Below, piece by piece: positions 1 to 5,335 of a DNA stretch of 8,909 bases. The stretch's first letter is position 1, and each line of letters starts with the position of its first letter. Both the position numbers and the translations under genes were made by a program. The stretch lies in contig QMUN01000018.1 of NCBI GenBank assembly GCA_003660605.1, positions 1-8,909 on the forward strand, in the 5' to 3' direction. The stretch is from Thermococci archaeon (GTDB lineage Archaea; Methanobacteriota_B; Thermococci; Methanofastidiosales; B48-G16). The notes below the pieces were generated by a model. That model worked only from the letters and a program-made list of their open reading frames with translations, was not told the origin of the DNA and did not search any database.

Positions 1-791
1 ATATATCTATTTTTGTAACAGAGAAAGAAATATTAAACGAAGAAATAACATTTACCATCAAAAATATGGGAGAAGACATGGAATATATAACATACTACTC
101 AGTATATCCAATAAGCAATATTCATTGCTACGATTTAGAAGGGGACTTAGAATACATTATTTCCGAGGAAAAGGGAGAAAAGAAAATAAAATGTAAGTTC
201 AGAAAAGTTTTAAAGAAGGATGAGGAATACAGAATTACAATATCCTTTGATACAGATGCACTGAATAAAACAAAGGAAGGGAAGTATATATTTTCGCCAA
301 TATTTAATTTCCCCTGCAAAGTAGAAAACTTTGAACTGGTAGTAAAAGTTCCTTCAACTATGTCTTTTGTTTCACCGATCACACCAAAGCCTTCAGGCAT
401 AAAATCAGAGGGAAGGTCTCTTATCATATTCTGGAACAAAGATATTATCAATGAAGAATTTTACATAATTTTGGGCATCTCTAAAACTATGGAAAAAGAA
501 GGAGATAACAATCTTGTTTTTATATACATATTATTAGCATTTATTTCAGGACTGTTTTTAGGGTGTCTATTCAAATTTACGAGAAAGAAAGGCACCAATT
601 TTTTAAAAGAGGATGAAGAAGTTGTTATGGATTTGATTAAGGAAAAAGGTAAGATAACTCAAAGAGAGATAAGAGAAAGAACAAATTTCTCTAAATCAAA
701 GGTTAGTAGATTACTCATGGAAATGGAACAGAGGGATTTAATAGAAAAAGAGAAGTATAAGAAAACATACATCGTAAAGTTGAAGGAATAA
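1..791 (+). CDS. Membrane-anchored winged-helix transcriptional regulator, 5'-truncated by window edge
   Basis: The first methionine in frame is at 66, but the frame is open back to the first full codon at 3 and reads as more of the same beta-rich domain (ending ITFTIKN before Met66). The true start therefore lies upstream. Counting from Met66, residues 1-147 are a beta-rich, polar domain with no recognised family. Residues about 150-169 form one hydrophobic helix (LVFIYILLAFISGLFLGCLF) followed by positive residues (KFTRKK), so the C-terminus should be cytoplasmic and the beta domain outside. Residues about 180-241 are a MarR-like winged helix: a first helix EEVVMDLIKEKG, then ITQREIRERTNFSKSKVSRLLMEME as the helix-turn-helix, then a wing. 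This order (outer sensor, one membrane helix, cytoplasmic wHTH) suggests a one-component membrane regulator, a type found in many archaea. Ligand and targets are unknown. It ends TAA directly against the stop codon of the convergent cysteine synthase. Function is inferred from architecture only. Confidence 0.8.
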   Translation, partial: ISIFVTEKEILNEEITFTIKNMGEDMEYITYYSVYPISNIHCYDLEGDLEYIISEEKGEKKIKCKFRKVLKKDEEYRITISFDTDALNKTKEGKYIFSPIFNFPCKVENFELVVKVPSTMSFVSPITPKPSGIKSEGRSLIIFWNKDIINEEFYIILGISKTMEKEGDNNLVFIYILLAFISGLFLGCLFKFTRKKGTNFLKEDEEVVMDLIKEKGKITQREIRERTNFSKSKVSRLLMEMEQRDLIEKEKYKKTYIVKLKE

Positions 792-1646
792 TCACAACAT
801 ACTTAAATATCTCATTCCCCCATCTGGAAGAATAACAACATAAACCCCTTCTTCTTCATTGTATTTTTGTAATGCCGCATGAGTTGCAGCACCAGAGGAA
901 AATCCTGCAAAAATTCCCTCCTCTACAGCTAATTTTTTGACATTTTTAATAGAGTCTTCCAAGCTCACCTCAATGATCTCATCTATCAGATCAAGATTCA
1001 GAATTTTCGGTTTGGGAGTGATTTTTATATTTTTTAATCCCTGAATTGGATCCTTTGGTAATACTCCTATTATTTTAATATTTGGATTCTTTTCTTTCAA
1101 AAACTTTCCAACTCCTGTTATGGTTCCACCAGTTCCTATACCAGCGACAAAATGAGTTATGTTACCACTAGTTTGTTTCCATATCTCAGGAGCAGTCGTT
1201 TCATAATGGGCAAGAACATTGTTTTCATTTGAAAACTGATCCAGCATCAGGTATCCTTTTTTCTTTGCGATCTTTTTCGCTTCCTCTATAGCAGTTTCCA
1301 TGGAACTCAAAGGATTTTCAGATCCTGTAAGAAGTATCTCTGCTCCAAATAGTTCTAAAATTTTCCTTCTTTCTATGCTCATCGTTTCAGGCATTACTAT
1401 TACAAGTCTGTATCCTTTAACTGTGGCTACGAGTGCCAGTCCTATTCCCGTATTTCCTGAGGAAGGTTCTATGAGAATGGTATCTTTTTTCAGGATACCC
1501 TCTTCCTCTGCTTTATTTATCATATAATAAGCAACTCTATCTTTGACACTCCCTCCGGGATTAAAACCTTCCAGTTTTAGATATATTTCTCTATTTTTGA
1601 GTTTTACCAATGGAGTATTTCCAATACAATCGAGAATCGTAGCCAT
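792..1646 (-). CDS. PLP-dependent cysteine synthase family enzyme (CysK/CysM type)
   Basis: A complete 284-residue fold-type II PLP enzyme, slightly shorter than the usual ~300. Visible motifs are GNTPLVKL (9-16), the PLP-lysine motif PGGSVKDR with Lys35, the substrate loop SSGNTG (62-67), the phosphate-binding glycine loop GTGGT (171-175) and the C-terminal PDGGMRYLS (274-282). These match O-acetylserine or O-phosphoserine sulfhydrylases, which make cysteine from an activated serine and sulfide in the cytoplasm. Cystathionine beta-synthase activity is an alternative. There is no C-terminal CBS regulatory domain. The donor cannot be decided from sequence, and no serine acetyltransferase gene is seen here. 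The ATG at 1646 is supported by a TATA-like box centred 27 nt upstream, which implies leaderless mRNA. The promoter carries a perfect palindrome, so specific repression is likely. The gene is convergent with the upstream regulator gene with no gap. It is clearly different from the second cysteine-synthase-like gene at 2984. Confidence 0.93.
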   Translation of the reverse strand: MATILDCIGNTPLVKLKNREIYLKLEGFNPGGSVKDRVAYYMINKAEEEGILKKDTILIEPSSGNTGIGLALVATVKGYRLVIVMPETMSIERRKILELFGAEILLTGSENPLSSMETAIEEAKKIAKKKGYLMLDQFSNENNVLAHYETTAPEIWKQTSGNITHFVAGIGTGGTITGVGKFLKEKNPNIKIIGVLPKDPIQGLKNIKITPKPKILNLDLIDEIIEVSLEDSIKNVKKLAVEEGIFAGFSSGAATHAALQKYNEEEGVYVVILPDGGMRYLSML

Positions 1647-1673
1647 ATAACGATGTCATATAACGCCGTTATA
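1646..1673. promoter_or_regulatory. Candidate operator: perfect palindrome plus a third half-site
   Basis: On the plus strand 1659-1673 reads TATAACG-C-CGTTATA, a perfect palindrome with 7-bp arms around one base. A third copy of the half-site TATAACG lies at 1646-1652 in direct orientation, inside the longer direct repeat CATATAACG (1644-1652 and 1657-1665, 13-bp period). The palindrome overlaps the TATA box, and the third half-site touches the start codon. Bound protein would block both TBP and the transcription start, so this is a repressor-type arrangement. The regulator is unknown. It does not match the SurR site (GTTn3AAC). Confidence 0.55.
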
Positions 1674-1677
1674 AAAG
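1669..1677 (-). promoter_or_regulatory. TATA box of the minus-strand cysteine synthase gene
   Basis: On the minus strand the sequence reads CTTTTATAA. Its centre (about 1673) is 27 nt upstream of the A of the ATG at 1646. Archaeal transcription usually starts about 26 nt after the box centre, which puts the start at or next to the ATG. The mRNA would be leaderless, in keeping with the lack of a Shine-Dalgarno site. Confidence 0.55.
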
Positions 1678-1720
1678 ATTTTTGATAGAGGCAAAGTTTT
1701 CATAAAGTTCCAGAACACTT

Positions 1721-1924
1721 TTAGAGATCCCATTCATCTCCATAGTCTCCCACGAGATACAATCTTTTTATGGCATCTTGTTGTAAAGAAATGATTCTTG
1801 AAAAGAAAAAGAGAATGTCATGCTTTGTCCATTGACATGCGTGGATGAAATAACGGAGGTGATTTTGTCTTAGCATCTCCAATTTTGGACGCATGACATC
1901 CTCACATATTCTTAATTTATTCAT
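1721..1924 (-). CDS. Doubtful 67-codon hypothetical ORF overlapping the candidate RNA
   Basis: An ATG-to-TAA frame of 67 codons. The product would be basic and hydrophobic with an unusual make-up for so short a protein (two Cys, two Trp, three His), and I recognise no family. Codon choice (AGA, ATA) is not out of line with neighbours. Against it: no Shine-Dalgarno site; the only nearby TATA box predicts a transcript starting after this ATG; and the FFFS stretch in the middle is just the translation of the T-tract that ends the hairpin. An internal ATG at 1894 is possible but lies in the closing stem. It is listed so the overlap is on record. Confidence 0.2.
   Translation of the reverse strand: MNKLRICEDVMRPKLEMLRQNHLRYFIHACQWTKHDILFFFSRIISLQQDAIKRLYLVGDYGDEWDL
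1801..1913 (-). ncRNA. Candidate structured small RNA, about 113 nt
   Basis: Read on the minus strand, a TATA-like box (TTTTTATA, 1943-1936) predicts a transcription start near 1913. Ten nt later a long closing stem begins. GAGGATGTCATGC (1903-1891) pairs with GCATGACATTCTC (1823-1811): 13 bp with one G-U. After a 3-nt AAA bulge, GTCC (1890-1887) pairs with GGAC (1830-1827). After another AAA bulge on the other side, ATTG (1883-1880) pairs with CAAT (1834-1831). The stem is followed directly by the U-tract TTTTTCTTTT (1810-1801), as in an intrinsic terminator. Promoter, closed fold and U-tract fit one small RNA gene. I recognise no family: it lacks 5S, SRP, RNase P and tRNA signatures. The fold was made by eye. 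A mobile-element hairpin is an alternative. Confidence 0.45.
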
Positions 1925-1935
1925 TGTTTTCGGAG

Positions 1936-1943
1936 TATAAAAA
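1936..1943 (-). promoter_or_regulatory. TATA-like box upstream of the candidate small RNA
   Basis: The minus strand reads CTTTTTATACTCC, with the T/A core at 1943-1936. The predicted transcription start (about 1913) is 10 nt before the closing stem of the candidate RNA. It is also about 11 nt inside the overlapping 67-codon ORF, which favours the RNA over the ORF. Confidence 0.4.
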
Positions 1944-1990
1944 GTTTACTTTCTTTTGAAAATAGATGAAGAAACTTATTCGATAGGAAA

Positions 1991-2000
1991 CATTTTAAAC
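1991..2000 (+). promoter_or_regulatory. TATA-like box of the guaAb operon
   Basis: CATTTTAAAC is centred about 25 nt before the ATG at 2021. This spacing predicts a transcript starting at or very near the start codon, so guaAb would be leaderless. No Shine-Dalgarno site is seen before the ATG, which agrees. Confidence 0.5.
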
Positions 2001-2020
2001 CCATCCTTCCTTTTTAGTAC

Positions 2021-2944
2021 ATGTTTGATCCAGATAAATATATTGAGAAGAAAAAAGATGAGCTGAAAGAGATAAAGGGAAGGACTGTAGTTGCAGCATC
2101 GGGTGGCGTTGACAGTACTGTCTGCGCGTTTCTCGCACACACAGTGGTGGACGATTTAAAAGTTGTTTTCATAGATGATGGGCTGATGCGTGAAGGTGAG
2201 CCGGAGCAGGTATCTTCGTTCTTTAAAGAAAGGGGACTTGATATCACGGTGGTGAATGCACAGAAAGAATTTTTTGATAGCCTAAAAGGGATTACCGATC
2301 CTGAGGAAAAAAGAAAGGCTTTCAGAAACACGTTTTATACTGTTTTGGGAAGAATTTTGAAGGATTTTAAAGCAAAATACTTGATACAGGGAACAATAGC
2401 TGCTGACATAAAGGAAACAAAAGGAGGAATCAAGACGCAGCACAACGTGCTGGAGCAGATAGGTATAGATCCCAAGAGATACGGTCTAACGATCGTAGAG
2501 CCGCTGAAGGATATATATAAACACGAAGTGCGTGCGGTGGGAAGGGCGTTGGGGCTTCCCGAGCAGTTGTGGGATAGAATACCCTTTCCCGGTCCAGGAC
2601 TTGCGTGCAGGGTCATTGGAGAGGTAACGCCTGAAAGAACAGAAGTGGTGAGAAAGGCGACAAAAATTACGGAAGAAGAATTATTGGAGTTAAAACCTTT
2701 CCAAACATTTGCCGTGCTTTTGAATGATAAAGCTACGGGAATGAAGAACGGGAACCGTATCTTTGGAAATATCATCGCAGTGCGGTGTGTGGAATCGAAA
2801 GATGCACTTACAGCGTTTCCTACTAATGTCCCCTGGAAAAAATTAGAAAAACTCAGAGACAGAATACTGAATGAGATACCGAGTGTTATAAAAGTAGTGT
2901 ACGACATCACACCTAAACCTCCGAGCACGATAGAGTATATATAG
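2021..2944 (+). CDS. guaAb: GMP synthase subunit B (ATP-pyrophosphatase and dimerisation part)
   Basis: The 307-residue product matches the usual length of the archaeal stand-alone GuaAb subunit. It activates XMP by adenylation and transfers ammonia to give GMP, the last step of guanine nucleotide synthesis, in the cytoplasm. The PP-loop SGGVDS lies at 27-32. IQGTIAADI and GGIKTQHNV follow in the ATP-pyrophosphatase domain, then PFPGPGLACRVIGE (from 188), and the C-terminal dimerisation domain ends in KPPSTIEYI, typical of GMP synthases (often KPPATIEWE). No glutamine amidotransferase domain is fused. That subunit (GuaAa) must be encoded outside this window. The start at 2021 follows a TATA-like box at leaderless spacing. 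A cysteine-synthase-like gene follows 39 bp later with no clear promoter of its own, so the two are probably co-transcribed. Confidence 0.95.
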   Translation: MFDPDKYIEKKKDELKEIKGRTVVAASGGVDSTVCAFLAHTVVDDLKVVFIDDGLMREGEPEQVSSFFKERGLDITVVNAQKEFFDSLKGITDPEEKRKAFRNTFYTVLGRILKDFKAKYLIQGTIAADIKETKGGIKTQHNVLEQIGIDPKRYGLTIVEPLKDIYKHEVRAVGRALGLPEQLWDRIPFPGPGLACRVIGEVTPERTEVVRKATKITEEELLELKPFQTFAVLLNDKATGMKNGNRIFGNIIAVRCVESKDALTAFPTNVPWKKLEKLRDRILNEIPSVIKVVYDITPKPPSTIEYI

Positions 2945-2983
2945 ACTTGAAGAGTAGAAAATTAGAGATACAAAGTGATGTAA

Positions 2984-4033
2984 ATGGTAAAATGGAACTC
3001 TAATAAAAAAATAGCAAAAAATATGCTTGAAACGATTGGGAGAACGCCGCTTGTAAGATTAAATAATATACCTAAAAAGGAGAAGATCAACGCTGATGTC
3101 TTTGGTAAGATTGAATGGTTCAGCCCTACAGGGAGTCTGAAAGACAGGATTTATTATGAGATAATTACTAATGCGATAAAGGATGGTGATCTGAAGCCCG
3201 GGATGGAAATACTCGAAACCTCGACTGGAAATGCAGGAATTGCCTGTTCCTTTGTCGGCAGATTACTTGGGTATAAGGTTACAGTCGTCATGCCTGAGGG
3301 TATGAGTGAGGAAAGAAAAAAAATTATTAGAGCGTATGGAGCTGATCTGGTTTTTACACCTGGCGCTGAAAGCGATGTTGATCTATGTCTTAAAAAAACT
3401 GCTGAGCTTAAGAAGGAGCATCCTGGCAGGTACTGGGAGCCTGGTCAGTATACCAATAAGTATAACATCCAGGCGCATTATAGAACTACAGGTCCTGAAA
3501 TTTGGGAACAGACTAATGGTAAAGTAGATGCTTTTATTGCATCTCAGGGTACCGGTGGTACAATTACAGGCATTGGTAAATTCTTGCGCGAAAAGAATCC
3601 CGAGATTAAGCTTTATGCTCTGGAACCTACAGAGGCTCCGATGCTCGCTGAGAGAAAGTGGGGCTCTCATAAAATTGAGGGCATTGGCGATGGATTCATC
3701 CCAAGGAATCTTGATGTCAGTATACTGAATGGTATTATTTTGACTACATCAGAGGAGGCTATAAGTATGGCCAGGAGACTAGCTATGGATGAGGGGATGT
3801 TTTGTGGCATTTCCTCTGGTTGTAATGTAGCAGGAGCTATTAAGCTCTCTAGGAAGCATCCCGAGCTTAAAATGATTGTAACTATGATCAATGATACAGG
3901 TCAGAGGTATTTTTCCACTGAGCTTTGCGGTGAGAAAAAACATCTGGAGATTCCTGAGAGGGAACATCCGATGGATGATTATACGATCGATGAGTTGGAT
4001 AAGTATCAAAGCAAATGGGAGATTATAAAGTAA
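2984..4033 (+). CDS. Second cysteine-synthase-like PLP enzyme, STGNAG substrate-loop variant
   Basis: A 349-residue fold-type II PLP enzyme. It shows IGRTPLVRL (18-26), the PLP-lysine motif SPTGSLKDR with Lys53, the substrate loop STGNAG (80-85), the phosphate loop GTGGT (189-193) and a late NDTGQRYFST motif. A tail of about 40 residues follows (CGEKKHLEIPEREHPMDDYTIDELDK and on) that the paralogue at 792-1646 lacks. The fold and family (cysteine synthase/cystathionine beta-synthase) are clear. The substrate is not: canonical sulfhydrylases carry T/S-SGNTG, and here Thr81 and Ala84 replace Ser and Thr of that loop. Cysteine, homocysteine or another beta-replacement product is possible. The start at 2984 has a partial Shine-Dalgarno GTGAT at 2975-2979, 4 nt away. 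Met14 is a possible alternative start. It lies 39 bp after guaAb and 1 bp before the threonine synthase gene, so it is probably the middle gene of an operon. Confidence 0.9.
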   Translation: MVKWNSNKKIAKNMLETIGRTPLVRLNNIPKKEKINADVFGKIEWFSPTGSLKDRIYYEIITNAIKDGDLKPGMEILETSTGNAGIACSFVGRLLGYKVTVVMPEGMSEERKKIIRAYGADLVFTPGAESDVDLCLKKTAELKKEHPGRYWEPGQYTNKYNIQAHYRTTGPEIWEQTNGKVDAFIASQGTGGTITGIGKFLREKNPEIKLYALEPTEAPMLAERKWGSHKIEGIGDGFIPRNLDVSILNGIILTTSEEAISMARRLAMDEGMFCGISSGCNVAGAIKLSRKHPELKMIVTMINDTGQRYFSTELCGEKKHLEIPEREHPMDDYTIDELDKYQSKWEIIK

Positions 4034-4034
4034 T

Positions 4035-5303
4035 ATGTTCGTTAAAACTCTTAAATGTGTAAAGTGTGGCATTTCCCACAAGCCCGCCAAGGGATTATAT
4101 CTCTGCAGAAGATGCGGAGGTAAACTGGATATTATCTATGATTACGATAAAATCTCCGAGAAAGTCAACAAAAAGGAATTAGAAAAACGTGAAAGAGGCA
4201 TGTGGAAGTATAAAGAATTTCTACCGATTGAAAATATTAAAAATATAGTAACGTTGGGTGAAGGTGGAACACCACTGATCAAAGCGAAAAATCTTTCGGA
4301 AAAAATTGGAGTGAAGCACATCTTCTTAAAAGACGAAACTCGAAATCCGACAGGCTCATTCAAAGATCGCCCAATGAGTGTAGGAGTGTCAAAAGCAGTC
4401 GAATTCGGAGCTGACTCAGTAGTAGCCGCCTCAAGCGGGAATGCAGCTATAGCATTAGCAGCCTATTCTGCAAGAGCGAAGATAAACTGCTATGCATTTG
4501 TGCCAACAGATGTTTCAACGGCAAAGATCGCACAGCTTTCGATCTACGGCGCCAAAGTTATCAAATCAATTGCCAAAGGGAAAGAAGATCCGTGTTATCA
4601 ATTAATGAAAATAGGAAGAGATCGCTATGGATGGCATCCTGTGCCCAGTTGCGGTGCATTCAATCCGTATCAGCCAGAAGGCTCTAAAACGATAGCATAT
4701 GAAATATGCGAACAGCTTGGATTTCAGGTACCAGATTGGGTTTTTATTCCTATGGGAGCCGGGACGTTGCTTTCCGGAAATGCAAAGGGATATTTCGAGT
4801 TCAAAGACCTTGATTTTATCGATACTTTGCCTAGATTAGCAGGTATACAAGCTGAAGGATGCGCACCGATAGTCAAAGGATTTAAAGAGGATATAGATCC
4901 ATATGATATTCCTATCTGGGAAAATCCACATACAGTTGCTGGAGGTCTTATCGATCCGTATCCATGGGATGTTGATACCGCGATTCCGGCGATTAAAAAA
5001 ACTAAGGGAGTAGCTGAACAAGTTACTGATGATGATATCTTTTTCGCTGAGAAGCTTCTTGGAAAAACAGAGGGAATATTTGCAGAGCCTTCAGGTGCCG
5101 CTGGCGTTGCGGGATTGAAAAAGCTTGTTGAAACTGGCGTCATAGATCGAGGAGACACAGTAGTTATCGAGATCACGGGCGCTGGTTTAAAAGATCAAAA
5201 AGTAGCGATGGAACTTGCACAAAAACCTTTAGAAATCCAGCCGGATATAGAGCAGTTAGAAAGAGTGATTAGGGATACGGAAAACCTTAGTAGAGTACAA
5301 TGA
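4035..5303 (+). CDS. thrC: Threonine synthase with N-terminal zinc ribbon
   Basis: The 422-residue protein has an N-terminal zinc ribbon (Cys8, Cys11, Cys24, Cys27), then a fold-type II PLP catalytic domain. The motifs are RNPTGSFKDR with the PLP lysine Lys110, SSGNAA (133-138), MGAGTLLSG (240-248) and a C-terminal ITGAGLKD that is characteristic of threonine synthases (T-G-x-G-L-K-D). Threonine synthase turns O-phosphohomoserine into threonine and phosphate in the cytoplasm. The closest alternative is cysteate synthase, a threonine synthase paralogue that makes cysteate from O-phosphoserine and sulfite for coenzyme M synthesis in some methanogens. The cysteine-synthase-like neighbour keeps that option open. 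The ATG follows the upstream TAA after one base, so translation is probably coupled. A GGAG at 4018-4021 is 13 nt away, rather far. The gene ends 19 bp from the convergent membrane regulator gene. Confidence 0.85.
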   Translation: MFVKTLKCVKCGISHKPAKGLYLCRRCGGKLDIIYDYDKISEKVNKKELEKRERGMWKYKEFLPIENIKNIVTLGEGGTPLIKAKNLSEKIGVKHIFLKDETRNPTGSFKDRPMSVGVSKAVEFGADSVVAASSGNAAIALAAYSARAKINCYAFVPTDVSTAKIAQLSIYGAKVIKSIAKGKEDPCYQLMKIGRDRYGWHPVPSCGAFNPYQPEGSKTIAYEICEQLGFQVPDWVFIPMGAGTLLSGNAKGYFEFKDLDFIDTLPRLAGIQAEGCAPIVKGFKEDIDPYDIPIWENPHTVAGGLIDPYPWDVDTAIPAIKKTKGVAEQVTDDDIFFAEKLLGKTEGIFAEPSGAAGVAGLKKLVETGVIDRGDTVVIEITGAGLKDQKVAMELAQKPLEIQPDIEQLERVIRDTENLSRVQ

Positions 5304-5313
5304 AAGAAAATAC
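5304..5313 (-). terminator. T-rich terminator tract after the membrane regulator gene
   Basis: On the minus strand, ATTTTCTTTC follows the TAA stop (5325-5323) after about 10 nt. It is a plausible short U-tract terminator in the 19-bp convergent gap. Support is weak because the tract is short and interrupted. Confidence 0.3.
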
Positions 5314-5319
5314 ATATAA

Positions 5320-5335
5320 CTTTTATTTCTCTTTA
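5320..5335 (+). terminator. T-rich terminator tract after thrC
   Basis: A pyrimidine- and T-rich stretch (CTTTTATTTCTCTTTA) begins 17 bp after the thrC stop codon and runs into the end of the convergent gene. Archaeal RNA polymerase commonly stops at such tracts without a hairpin, and I see no strong stem before it. Confidence 0.4.

Noticed and set aside
1801..1913. tRNA, 5S, SRP or RNase P RNA as identity of the hairpin region
   Set aside because: No T-loop GGTTCGA-type signature, no 5S CCGAAC-type core, and it is far too short for SRP or RNase P RNA.
1721..1924. 67-codon minus-strand ORF as a confident gene
   Set aside because: It has no ribosome-binding site or recognised family, its ATG lies upstream of the start predicted by the only TATA box, and its FFF stretch is the T-tract after the hairpin. 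It is kept only as a low-confidence entry.
2335..2928. 197-codon minus-strand frame inside guaAb
   Set aside because: Antisense shadow. GuaAb motifs run through the entire region on the plus strand.
4724..5176. 150-codon minus-strand frame inside thrC
   Set aside because: Antisense shadow: the plus strand encodes intact family motifs across the whole stretch.
5312..5319. CATATAAC resembling the operator half-site of the cysteine synthase promoter
   Set aside because: It is a single partial copy without its inverted partner, in the convergent gap after two stop codons. AT-rich chance match.
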